Shown: positions 1 through 12,900 of the stretch, in pieces
Layout of the letters: each line of letters starts with the position of its first letter
How positions within the stretch are numbered: the stretch's first letter is position 1
Assembly (NCBI RefSeq): GCF_000321225.1
Contig: NW_004450286.1
Span: 2,288,520-2,352,519, forward strand
Direction: 5' to 3'
Length of the DNA: 64,000 nucleotides
Source: Odobenus rosmarus divergens
Lineage: Eukaryota > Chordata > Mammalia > Carnivora > Odobenidae
Position numbers and translations under genes: made by a program
The notes under the pieces: generated by a model
The model's database searches: none
What the model saw: the letters and a program-made list of their open reading frames with translations, nothing else
Told to the model about the DNA's origin: nothing

Positions 1-799
<799 letters not shown>

Positions 800-1378
800 G
801 AATTGAGGTCCATTGAGATTAATAATTTACCAAAGGTCATACATAGAAGTAGGCAGTTTTGCTCTAGGGCCCACACTTTCAATCAGTATGTTATGCTGTC
901 GTAGTAGGAGCTCAAAAAATAAACCTCCATGACACATGGTGCTGACCTCTACATATCTAACTGGAAGAACACCCAGATGAAAACTAAAATGAGGATTTTT
1001 GGAAAAGCCTTACATAGATGTACTAAAAAACACAAAGACGTGAGACTAGGAAATTTGTAATAGAACTCTGGCTACTATATGGGGAGTATACTCCTTTCTT
1101 GGCCTTCTTTGTATATAGGTATTTTGAGGGTTGAGCATTCTTAGAGCCCTGCGAAATGTTATAAAGCAGTATCTGTGAAAGGTGTGCAGTGGGTGGCAGA
1201 GCACAGATCACCATGGGGCAGTGAGCTGAGCTCTGTCTCATGGAAGGTGACAACGGAGAGACAGAAAAGTGGAAGGCATCTGCAGTGAAAGGGAGTTAAC
1301 TTGCCTGGCCCAAGCACAGCTAATGTCTACCAGTTACCTTCATTGCCGTAAAAGCTCTACACTAAAAGCACTAATTCT

Positions 1379-1576
1379 GGGGCACCTGGGTGGCTCAGTC
1401 AGTTAAGCGTCCAACTCTTGATTTTGGCTCAGGTCATGATCTCAGGGCCTTGAAACAGAGGCCTGTGTTAGGCTCTGCGCTGGGCGTGCAGTCTGCTTGA
1501 GATTCTTCCTCCCTCTCCCTCTGCCCCTCCCCACCTCAGAAAACACAAAAACAAAGAAAGAAAACAACAACAAAAA
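1379..1576 (+). repeat. can-SINE
   Basis: tRNA-Lys-like head ggcacctgggtggctcag, CT-rich middle, A-rich tail. Confidence 0.9.
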
Positions 1577-1892
1577 GCACAAATTCCTTTGTCTTTTACG
1601 TCAGAAAGCCCACTTAATGGAAAATTCCTTAATGAGACCAGTGTGACTGTTATCATCTTCAGTATATAACATTGATCTGAAAGTGTCAGAAAATGCAACT
1701 GGACAAAAGAACAAAATAAGAGGTATAATGGTTGGGAAGAAGACGGGGAAATTATTATGTTGTCTTCCTGAAAGAGCAAAGTAAAACAAGTGAACACAGA
1801 AAGTAAAAAAGTTCAGTTAAGTAGGCCACTCACAAATAAAAATCAACAACTTTTCATGGGGGAAAAGATACAGTGAAGAAAAAGATCACTTT

Positions 1893-2129
1893 TAAAGATT
1901 TATTTTATTTGAGAGACAGAGAGTGCACATGCACACACACACACACACACACACGTGGACAGTGGGGAAGGGCGGAGGGAGAGGGAGATAGATAGATATC
2001 TCAAGCCCACTGGCACTGAGCTTCGAGCCTGAAGACTGACCCAGGGCTGGATCTTATGACCCCAAGATCACAGCCTGAGCCGAAACCAAGAGTCAGACGT
2101 TCAACCAACTGCAATACCCAGGAGCCCCA
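1893..2129 (-). repeat. can-SINE with (CA)n
   Basis: Reverse copy flanked by agatcactttt/ggatcactttt duplications; holds a (CA)n run near 1934-1954. Confidence 0.9.
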
Positions 2130-2267
2130 GGATCACTTTTATAATAGCAACAATGACAACAATTGAGAACAAACTTAAGCTATTTAATGAGTCAGATAAA
2201 AAAATAATAATATAAGACATAACGTAAGTCTTGGTTTCCCGATTTAGGGCCCTAAACAGCATTTCCT

Positions 2268-2482
2268 TTTTTTTTTTAAGATTATGTATGTATGTATGTA
2301 TGTATGTATGTATGTATTTAAGAGACAGAGAGAGAGCACAGGGGGAGGAGCAGAGGGAGAGGGACAAGTGACTTCACTGAGCTCGGAGCTGGAGGCGGGC
2401 TTGATCTCAAGACCCTGAGATCCTGACCTGAACTAAAATCAAGAGTCCAATGCTTAACTGACTGAGTCACCCAGGTGCCCCG
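2268..2482 (-). repeat. can-SINE with (TATG)n tail
   Basis: Flanked by gcatttcct duplications; tail contains about eight TATG units (2285-2317). Confidence 0.9.
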
Positions 2483-2839
2483 GCATTTCCTATTATAAGG
2501 AAACATGATTCCTTGGAGAAAATGGTCATTCTGGTTCTGGGGCAGGATGTGCCCAGGTATCTTGTCCCACCAGAAATCATGGAAACTACCAAAGACTAGG
2601 AGGGTCAGGTCAAAAGGACTGAGAAGGTACCAAGCTAGAAAGAGGCCCTTGCTGGCCAAAAATTGGATAATTTGAACATCAGTAAAATAACTGCCATCAA
2701 TTAAATCATATCAAATATGTAAAAATCCACCATATTATCATGAAGCAACACTAACAATGAAATACTCACTGGCTACCTTTGGAGGGAGCTAGGGAACCAA
2801 TTGTAATTTTGAAAATTTGTACATAAATAAAGGGAAAGA

Positions 2840-3013
2840 GGGGTGCCTGAATGGCTCAGTCAGTTAAGCATCCGACTCTTGATTTCAGCTCAGGTCATGA
2901 TCTCAGGGTCATTAGATCAAGCCACGAGTCCAGCTCCTACCTCAGCAGGGAGTCTGCTTGAGGATTCTCTCTCTGCCCCTCACCCTGCTCTCTGTCTCTA
3001 AAAATAAATAATT
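2840..3013 (+). repeat. can-SINE
   Basis: Head ggggtgcctgaatggctcag, tail aaaataaataatta; directly abutted by the next copy. Confidence 0.9.
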
Positions 3014-3236
3014 AGGGGCACCTCCCTGGTGGCTCAGTCCATTAAGCGGCTGCCTTCGGCTCGGGTCATGATCCCAGGGTCCTGGGATCAAGTCCCACTA
3101 TCTGGCTCCTTGCTCAGCGGGGAGTCTGTTTCTCCCCTGCCTGCCATTCCCCCTGCTTGTGCTTGCTCTCTTGTCTCTCTCTCACTCTCTGTGTCAAAAA
3201 AATAAATAAAATCTTTAAAAAAAAGGAAAGAAAGAA
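3014..3236 (+). repeat. can-SINE
   Basis: Inserted at the tail of the preceding SINE; head has a small CCT insertion; tail runs into (GAAA)n. Confidence 0.9.
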
Positions 3237-3320
3237 AGAAATGGAAAGAATCAGCACTTATCTGCCTTTTCTGTAGGAATAGTATTCAGGGTACCAAGTG
3301 TTAAGACAAGTTTCCTTCTT

Positions 3321-3506
3321 GGGGCGCCTGGGTGGCTCAGTCATTAAGCGTCTGCCTTCGGCTCAGGTCATGATCCCAGGGTCCTGGGATCGAGCCCCAC
3401 ATCGGGCTCCCCACTCAGCAAGAGGCCTGCTTCTCCCTCTCCTACTCCCCCTGCTTGTGTTCTCTCTCTCGCTGTCTCTGTCAAATAAATAAATAAAATC
3501 TTAAAA
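3321..3506 (+). repeat. can-SINE, young
   Basis: Full length, flanked by aagtttccttctt duplications. Confidence 0.93.
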
Positions 3507-3704
3507 AAGTTTCCTTCTTTAGAGGTATTCCAGCTAATGAATGAAAAAGAAATGATAAGAGTATCACCATTTTGCAAGAACCCTAATGAAATTATACATG
3601 TAGACAGTAATTATCTTTTTCTGCTAACATGAAAAGACAGAGAGAAATGGACATCGTGTTCCCTTCTAGATCTGATTATCAATTTACATTAAATACAGGG
3701 GGTA

Positions 3705-3792
3705 GGGGCGCCTGGGTGGCTCAGTTGGTTGGGCGTCTGCCTTCAGCTCAGGTCATGATCCCAGGGTCCTAGGATCGAGCCCTGCATTGGGG
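3705..3792 (+). repeat. can-SINE, head only
   Basis: Ends abruptly after cctgcattggg, lacking CT-rich body and tail. Confidence 0.85.
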
Positions 3793-3939
3793 GAAACAAT
3801 TATTCTAAGGAATCAGTGAAACTACATGTCTGTCCTTTAAGTGTTAATGTTCCTCAGAATTGGTTCCTAAGCTTTGTCCCAGGGAGACCAGGGAGATCTT
3901 ACACATTTCCAGGTGATAGACAAGTAGGCAAAGATTTAT

Positions 3940-4250
3940 ACAAGGACATTCATTTTAGAGTTATTTATATATAATAGTGAAAAATTGTAAATAACTAACA
4001 TGGCCATCTAGAGTCCTGGTTAAATAGATAGTGGCATACTCATACTATGAGATCCGATGTAGTCATCAGAAATGTTGTAAGATCTGTACTTACCGAAAAG
4101 CATGCACATGTGGAAAAGGAAAAAGCAATTCACAAAACTGAATGATTAAAATTTTGTAAATGAATTTTTAGAAGAGATGCTCACAAAAAAGGTTAGATAG
4201 GGAGTGACTTAACTTGCTTTTTCTCCTGTTTGGATTTTTACACTCATAAT
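3940..4250 (+). repeat. Old L1 3' fragment
   Basis: Phrases such as tggttaaatagatagtggcat and ggaaaaggaaaaagcaa match the usual L1M 3' region pattern, much diverged. Confidence 0.55.
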
Positions 4251-4319
4251 TTAATTCCTCTTAAAATAAAAATTTCAAGCTAATCTCAATTTTAGGAAAA
4301 AAGCCACCAAAAACATAAA

Positions 4320-6611
4320 TAGGAAATACTAGTATCTTTATTCTGGCATAAAGCAGTATTTTATACATTAACTCAATTTTACAGAAAAAGCATTTTATGT
4401 ACAATTGTAAAGGAACTGCTGCACAGATAGCTCCAATGTAAAAATGGATTGTATTTTCTAAGTTCATTGAGTTTGATACATTGGAAAATATTTTCTCTGT
4501 AGAAAATAGTAAAAACCACATTTCTCATGCTAGCCTAAGACGCCCATTAAAATCAAGTAACAGCTGGATTATAGATTTATAAATATGGTGTGGATTCCAG
4601 GATCTAGGAGAAGTTCAGCTTCATTTATTGAAACAGCCATGTTTTCTTTGTGTAGAGTGAAATTCCCATTAATCTTCCCCTTACTCCTGATTTCTACCTG
4701 ATCATTTTTCTATCGGCTAATCCACAACCCACATCAAGGTTTTAAATGCTCCTTCCTACAGGACGGGTACTGCACCCTTCCAATCTGCTTGATAAGGTAT
4801 CCATCCCTATCCAAGCCGTGAAATAGTCTGGTTGTTATTAAAATATGGCTCAGTACTTGAGCAAAACCGGAATCTAATGAATTATAATCTACACAGCACA
4901 TGAGCTGTCAGTCATCAACTTCTCCTGAATCCATGTGGCTTGATGGGAAGCCATGAGGAGCGGGAGGAAAAGTGGTAAAATTGACAAATGGATTAAGAAA
5001 GAAAAGCCAAGAGAATTTCTGAAAACAGAGAAACATCCAGGACTGAAGTCCAAACAGGGTAAGGACACGTTGCCTCAAGCGTCAAAGAGTTGAGTTGGCT
5101 ATCTGAACGCCTTACTGCAAAGTCACAGAGTTAGATAAAAATACCCGATCCAGTGAGAGAAACCAGGGCTTAGAAAGATTTCAACTGTTCAAACATAATC
5201 AAATGAAAATAAGACGGGCCATGTATTTTAATTTCTCCTATCAGTTTATTCCCTGAGATTCCCAGTACAGAATTTCTAGGAATTAAGGCAAGAAAACAAT
5301 GCCATTCTTAAGCTCCTGCACCGTGCAGAAGTTTGGAGGAAATATTTGAGAACTTAGAGTTACCTGGCCAGGGACTATATTAAATTCTTCAGTTCCCCCT
5401 CCTCAAAGCAACAACTTAAAATAACCATATAGAGATTGTCCTAAAAGGAAGTCTAAGCAGCTAAAACCTTTCAATGGAATAGCAGTCTTACAGAAACAGA
5501 TCCTATACGGTGGCTATAGGAACTAGGCCTCTGAGAAACAACACTGGATCATTCTACCTGGAACCCCAGTTTACCCATTAGAAGTTAATACTCTAGACAC
5601 ATTAATGACCTGCTGTTTTTACCAGGAAAAGAATGCTTTATCATGCATCTTGCTTGCATTTACTTGCTCCTCTCTTTGCTCTCAACAGAGACAGGTTTCC
5701 TTCTCACAGGTGAAAAACATTTTCAGTGGGTTTCCTGACTCTTGTCAGAAATGCAAATCTCTGCCCCCCACTCCCTTAATTCCTTCTTGGTAAATAATGT
5801 TAATCTTCCAGTAGGAAGTGGAGTACAATATCATCAAGCGCCTATTATTATTAGCCTCTTTACTTACAAAGAAAGTTCTGGGGCCACCTTACATATTTGG
5901 AATTCCTTAAAGACACTTGCTTTTTATTAAAATACTTTTTACATAGAGATAGATAAAATCTGTGAAGAATTCACTGAAGCATGAATCACCTTACATTAAT
6001 AAGTTAAAAATGTATCAAAATGCACATAACCATGGCTAATCTATATGTCTCCCATCAAATGTATCACCATCCTCCAAACCTAGAGCATATGCTGCCATAA
6101 AATGCATTACCTCCCAGCTAAGTTTGAAACCTTGCTTCAAAACATGGCTCAGTACTAATTCTCTGAAGACATGTTACAGGACCACATGAGTCACTGTTAG
6201 GCAGGTGGCTGAGGAATGCCAATTACAGAGCCAAGCCTGGACTGTGCAGAGCACCTCTCCAGAGACCGCTGCCTTCCCCATAGGTATTCAGGGAAGGACA
6301 CCATTTAAGTACAGAGCCAGGTCAACTTAAAAAGTATGGGCAAATACATGCTTGATTTTTATCTTATTATCTACAGACAATGTACCAGAATAAAAATATA
6401 ATGAATTCATACATCTTTTCAAAAAAGAAATCTGATACATAAGTCCCAATCGTTAAAAGTGATTGTATCAGATGAAATAATTTCCACAAAGCTTGTCTCT
6501 CTGGAAGAGATGGGGACAAGGCAAGTAGTCAGGAAGGAAACTCGTGTGCTTTCCACCTTGTACGAAAATCAGTGTTCCGTTCCGATTGCTGCATAAATCC
6601 TCTACTTCAAA
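4320..6611 (-). other. DDX21: Probable DDX21 3' UTR
   Basis: No gene or SINE is visible from 4260 to 6611, unlike the flanks. AATAAA signals on the minus strand occur as TTTATT at 5924-5929, 4624-4629 and 4337-4342, giving possible 3' UTRs of about 0.7, 2.0 or 2.3 kb. The long form would fit the known long DDX21 mRNA. The end point is an inference. Confidence 0.4.
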
Positions 6612-6911
6612 TTACTGTCCGAATGCTTTACTGAAACTCCGCTTCTGGCCTTTGTTTTGGGATCTGTTACTTTTGTTGCCACCTCCTGATCGCTGTCCTC
6701 TGAAGCCTCGATTTCCTTCCCGCTGTCCCCGGAAGCTTCTGTTGCCTTCCCGCTGTCCCCGGAAGCCTCGACTGCCATCCCGCTGTCCCCGGAAGCCTCG
6801 ACTGCCATCCCGCTGTCCCCGGAAGCCTCGGTATCCTTCCCGTGGTCCTTCCAGCTCTGGCTGCTCCGTGGCCACCGAGAGCTGCCAGCGCCGTGAATCA
6901 TGCCATTTTTC
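6612..6911 (-). CDS. DDX21: DDX21 exon 15, FRGQR tail and stop
   Basis: 300 bp, 99 codons plus [23 protein letters not shown], then five FRGQR units with a 10-residue period, then [33 protein letters not shown] tails bind rRNA in known DDX21 and help RNA folding. The FRGQR codons begin at plus-strand 6690, 6720, 6750, 6780 and 6810. Acceptor GTGCAG|GAAAAA. Confidence 0.95.
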   Translation of the reverse strand, partial: EKWHDSRRWQLSVATEQPELEGPREGYRGFRGQRDGSRGFRGQRDGSRGFRGQREGNRSFRGQREGNRGFRGQRSGGGNKSNRSQNKGQKRSFSKAFGQ

Positions 6912-9900
6912 CTGCACAGAGATGGTTTTGTTTTTACCTGCTCTGATTTTTATTGAATTCGGTTTTAAAAAGCACGAGAAAGACCTTTTTTTTTTTTTGC
7001 TTTTTCTCTGAAGAAAAACCTGACTCATAACCTAAGTATTTAAAAGGTCACTGGTTAGAAAAAATACAACCTTCATGCCCCAAAAGCCAGTCATGACAGT
7101 GTAAGACTTTCACCATGAGAGGTACCCTCATCACTGTATCATTTATTCAATTCAATTACTACAGGGTATCCACAGCTATCAGGTAGTAAAACTTGCAAAT
7201 ATACCACATACAAACCCATTTCTCACAGTAGTACTGAATGAAGATATAGCAATTTAAAAAATGTCTATGCAAACCCCATACAACATACACAGGGAAAAAA
7301 AGCTAGATGTTGTGCACAAGAAAGGAAAGAAGGAAAACAGGCAGGTTGAGTAAGAAAACTATCAGAATAAAAAGGCTAGGGAAAAAAACGGCTAAAAAGT
7401 CTAGGAGAAAAAAATACTAAAATTCATTAATTCTAATTGTCTTTTAGAAAAGGGACTAGAGCTGTTGTTTCCCTTTCCATTATTCTGTATTTTCAGTAAT
7501 GAACACATTTTTAAAAAAAGATTCTTTCTTTCTTTCAAGAAAGAGCACGAACGGGGGGGGGGGAATCCCAAGCAGACTCTTGAGCTGAGTGCACAGCCTG
7601 ACATAGGGCTCGACCCCACAGCCCCAAGATCATGACCAAAGCCCAATTCAAGAGCCAGATGCTCAACCAACTGAAACACCCAGGCACCCCAGTAATGAAC
7701 ATTTGATAATTGAAATATGTTAGCTTCAAAATCCAAGAGACAAGAATACCTGTATTTCTGTTACTGCTGCAGTAGGGACATCAAAGCAAACACCCTAGAA
7801 ATCAAAACAAATGCAAGTTAACCCAGCCTTTCACCAGAACTGTATGTGTACATTAAGTGATATTCCAAAAGACCAAGTATTACATTAAAAATCAGAAACA
7901 AAGACTCCAGGTATTAATTTTTGATAAACTTTAGACCAAGACCAATACATTATACCTCCCAAAGGCACAACAGCAAAAACCCAAGGATATTTGGGACTCA
8001 AATATCCTGAAAAAAAAAAAAAGGGACTCAAAATGATTCAGAACTGATTAGAGATCATTCTTGGCTATCACACTTTGCTAATTCCTCAAGTAGCTATTAG
8101 CTACGTTTTAGAGCTGAGGAAACAAAGGTTTGGAGATGCTGACTTGTCAAAGGCCCCCAGCTCATAAGCAGAGCAGGTTTTAAAAATCTGGTCAGTGTGG
8201 CTCCAAAACCAATGGTCTACATTAAAATATACTGCTTTCCATAAGAAAAAGTGTCTTCAGGATGACCTAACTAAAAGTAGAAAATAAATTATTTTTTTTA
8301 AAGGGGGGGAGGGGGCAATGGGTGAAGGAGAGGGAGAGAGAATCTTAAGCAGGCTCCACACCCAGCATGGAGCCCAATGCAGGGCTTGATCTCATGACCC
8401 TGAGATCATGACTGGAGCTGAAATCAAGAGTCGGACACTTAACAGACTGAGTCACCCAGGCACCCCAAAATAAATGATCTTCTATTGTCACTTTTCTAGT
8501 TTTTCACAATTCATCCTGCTATAAAAAAGTTTTTTAATAATTAAGAGCACCTAATTAGGGTGGCTCAGTCAGTTAGATGTCTGCCTTTGGCTCAGGTCAT
8601 GAACCAGGGGTCCTGAGATCGAGCCCCACATCGGGCTCCCTGCTTAGCAGGGAACCTGCTTCTCCTTCTCCCTCTGCCCCCCCATTCATGCTCTCTTGCT
8701 CCTCCCCCCAAAAAAAATCTTAGAAAAAAAAATTTTTTTTAAACACTTTACAGGACAGTAGCAGTGCCATCACCTCCAATAAAGGAGATCCTATTTCTTG
8801 GTCTCCACAAATGTAGTTGAACTACCCCTGCTTCTGATACAGGCACTCCTCTCCCCTGGCTGCCTTTATTTAAAACATTTTATGAGGACCACCTCATTTC
8901 CACCCAATTCACGCAATTATAACCACAGGGAACATTAGGTACTGATGGATTTTGCAATTAGTGGGAATCTTCATTCACATTCTTTTTAAGTTTATTTATT
9001 TACAATCTCTACTTCCAATGTGGGGCTTGAACTCATGATCCCAAGATCAAGAGTCGCTTGCTCTACCAACTGAGCCAGCCACGCGCCCCTTCATTCACAT
9101 ATATTTAACACCAGGCACTCACTGGAGTATAATGATAACTAGAATATAGTTTTTGCCCATGAGTACACATCAGAGTGTTCTTGAGGCTCTCAGTCAGTAA
9201 GCAAGCACATGTGGTAAGGTAAAATTTAACTGAATAAAGGCATGCCCTAAGAACTCTGAAGTCCAGATAAAAATGCCCCCAACTCTACTCTATAGCCAAG
9301 GGAAGATTCACAGGGAGACTTAAGGCCAAGCCAAGTCATAAAGGTCAACGTGGAAGAAAGAAAGACCATAAACAATGGGTTGAGCATACATTTAGGATGA
9401 AAGAAAGGCAAGGTGTGCGTGGCACTCCTGGAGTAGAGGGTACTCGCGGCAAGGACGCAGAGATGAAGCTGGTCAGGGGGGCAGAAGCCAGCTCATGAAG
9501 ACTCCTATCCTCCATGTGAAAGCTGAGACTTTAACCCATACAGTATGTGCAGTTGCTTAAGGAGATGAACACAGACATGCAGAAAGTTGACGATAAACCT
9601 GATCTGATTCACTACGCCAGTGGTTCACAAAATATAGTCCATGCACCCCTGGAAACCTGAGATCTTTAGGGGAGGTTCCACCAAGTCAAAACTATTTTCA
9701 TAACAATACTAACATGTTAGGTGTCCTTTCCACTTTCATTCTCTCATAAGCACACAGTGGGGTTTCCCAGACACTATATTACATGTGATGGTGTCACCGC
9801 TCTGATGGCTAATGGAACAACATGCTTAGGTTTTAGAGATCCAGTTTTAATTTCTGATACGATAAACATTAATAGATTTAACCCACATAAACAAAAGCTT

Positions 9901-12900
9901 TTTGGTATCCCCAACACTTATTAAGAATGTAAAGGGGTCAGGAGACCAAAATGTTTGAGAATTGCTGGGCTTGTGCATACCATTAACTGAGAGCAGGACG
10001 CGGAAGAAAGAACATCAGGTTTGGAAGGCAAGATTTTAAATTTCAGGTTTGAATTAAAGATTTGGAATTCAATTTTGAATAATTTTCAGTTGCTTAATAA
10101 CCCCATCTGGGTAGAAATCGTCAGGGAAGGAGCTGGATATTCACGTCCGGCACTGCGTGCATAGTTCAGGGTAGAGATACAGATGGGGTAGCTGTCAGTG
10201 ACTCAGTGGCAAACTGAAGGTCATGGATGACATGCCCAGAGAAGACTATCTAGAGAGCAAAAAGATGCTGCATCCCCACAGAACAGGGAGAAGCCTCCAT
10301 TCGGTGTTTTATCATCCACATTAAGCAAGGTCACAACAGAGGCGTTCCTTACCTGCTTTCCTTTGAGAAAAACCATTCCTTTCACTTTGGAATCAATATC
10401 CTCGCTCAGCTGCTCTTTAAGTTCTTTCCAAGCATAACTAATGTTTGGCATTTCAATTGAGCATCGTAAGATCATGGTCACAAAGCCCTTACAAAGGGAA
10501 CAAAAATTAGTCTCAAAAACAAACCTAAGGCACAAACAATGAATCATGGAACACTACATCAAAAACTAATGATGTAATGTATGGTGATTAACATAACAAT
10601 AAAAAATATAAAAAAAAAAAAAAACCCTAAGTGATAAAAATTACCCGCAGTTTCTAAAATATTTCCAGAAAAGTTCTTCCTAAAAGCCTATACCTCCCCT
10701 CCACGCCCAATATATACATACAATTTAGTACAAGTAAAACTGGTGAACTCTGAATAAGATGAATGGATTGTGCCAATGTTAGTACCACTGAGCTGTGATA
10801 TTATAGTTTTGCAAGATGTTACCATGGGGGGAAACAAGACAAAGTATAAAAGGGATTTCTCTGTGTTATCTCTTATAACTACACATAAACCTACAATTAT
10901 CTCAAAAATTTCATTTAAAAAAAAAAGGGAAAAAAATATATCTTTCTAAGTTTCTAGGTATACTGGCTAAATGTAGCATATGCATTTATGTGTTTATATG
11001 GTTGAGTTTTTTTTTTAGGATTAAAAATACTGACATACAATTCATATACCATAACATTCACCATTTTGAAGTTAACAGTTCAGGGATTTTTAGTATATTC
11101 ACAAAGTTTCAACCATCACCACTATCTAAAATTCCAAAACATTTCACTACCCCAAAAAGAAACCACATGCCCACTCACACTCAATGTCATTCTCCCTCAA
11201 CCAAGACACTGGAAACTACGAATCTACTTTCCATTTTTATGGGATTTGTTTATGTACATCTACCTTCATACAAAAGTTAAAACAATTGAGAAGTCTAACT
11301 GAACCCTTTCAAATCCTGTTCACACTCAAAACACCAAGGGTCAGAGTTTGACAGGAAGCCTTACCGCATCTGAGTTGATCAGAGAGCGCTGGTCTACCGA
11401 TGTGGCTCCTGAAATGTGGGCCAGGGCTGCTGCCAAGGCTTCCACGGCCCCCTTCTCCTCTATCAGTCTCTCCGCTGACTGCTTGAAGTGACTGATGGCA
11501 GTGGGAGGTACAGAATCCAAAAGCCTATGGTGTGATTGAGTATATTTGTTAGGAGAAAGGACAGAAGTGGACAGACTGTGTTTTCAAGGCAATACCATCT
11601 CAAGATAAATCAGTAACTTCAAATCTTTCAGATATCTAACACATCATTTTGATGCAATGTACAGATGGAATCACCACATTTCTGTAGAAATAAATCCATT
11701 CCTTTGATTGCGTCTAATTTGACTTTACTAGCAAATAAAATGTTTCATCCCAAGGAAATAACAGAACAAATATCAAGATGTTCACCACACTGTTATTTAT
11801 GACATAGAAAGAGTATAAAATGTGCATCGATACGGACTGTTTAAATAAACCATGAAACAGATACAACGGAAGTCCATGCTGCCACTGAAAGTGATGTTAA
11901 TAAATGTTGAACATTTCTCACAATAAGCATGTGTTACTTTTATTTTTTTATTATTTTTAAAAAGATTTTATTTATTTGACAGAGAGAGACACAGTGAGAG
12001 AGGGAACACAAGCAGGGGGAGTGGAAGAGGGAGAAGCAGGCTTCCCACGGAGCAGGGAGCCCGATGTGGGGCTCGATCCCAGGACCCTGGGATCATGACC
12101 TGAGCGGAACGTAGACACTTAACGACTGAGCCACCCAGGCACCCCGCATGTGTTACTTTTAGAATCAGAAAACACTACAGTTATTTCCATTCTGAAATAA
12201 AAGGAAAAAAGACTTGCAAATCAGGTTAAAAATGATACGGACTTTTTATGAGAATACACATTTGTTAGGGAGTCACCATTATCTTGGTGATAATAAATGT
12301 CACATCTTCAAAAGAGGTCATCCAGGACAAAAATAAACAAGGCCACATGAGGGAGCCTCTTTTGGAAGGGCTGCCCCTCTACAGGACATCTCTTGGCAAC
12401 TTGTCTCTTTTCTTCTTCCTGGCCACATAACCCCAAATTTCCTTAACTGGTGTCACAGGGAACCCTGTCTACAGAATAGTTAAAGTATGCCATGCGAAAA
12501 TAAATTTGAAAATCATTGAGTTCAATTATTTTCCTTTGGAGATGTTTCTTGAACTACTAATATGTTAATATCTAGCATTTCCTCTAATCTTAAACTCCCT
12601 CATTTCTGTGCCCAGTACAGAGCCCAATGCGGGGCCTGAACTCATGACCCTGAGATCAAGACCTGAGCAGAGATTAAGGTGGGCTGCTTAATGGACTGAG
12701 TCACTCAGGCACCCCCTGCCCCTATTTTTTAAGATAAGCATTACACGTATTTATAATAATTATGGAGAACAGCCTAAAATGATGCTCAGACTCAGTGGTT
12801 CTTAAGCAGGGGATGTAGGTCATCACTTGGAAATATTTGGAAAATAGTCAGGACCTTCTGGTTTTCACAATACCAATCCCCGCCCCGCCTGCCGCCCCAG

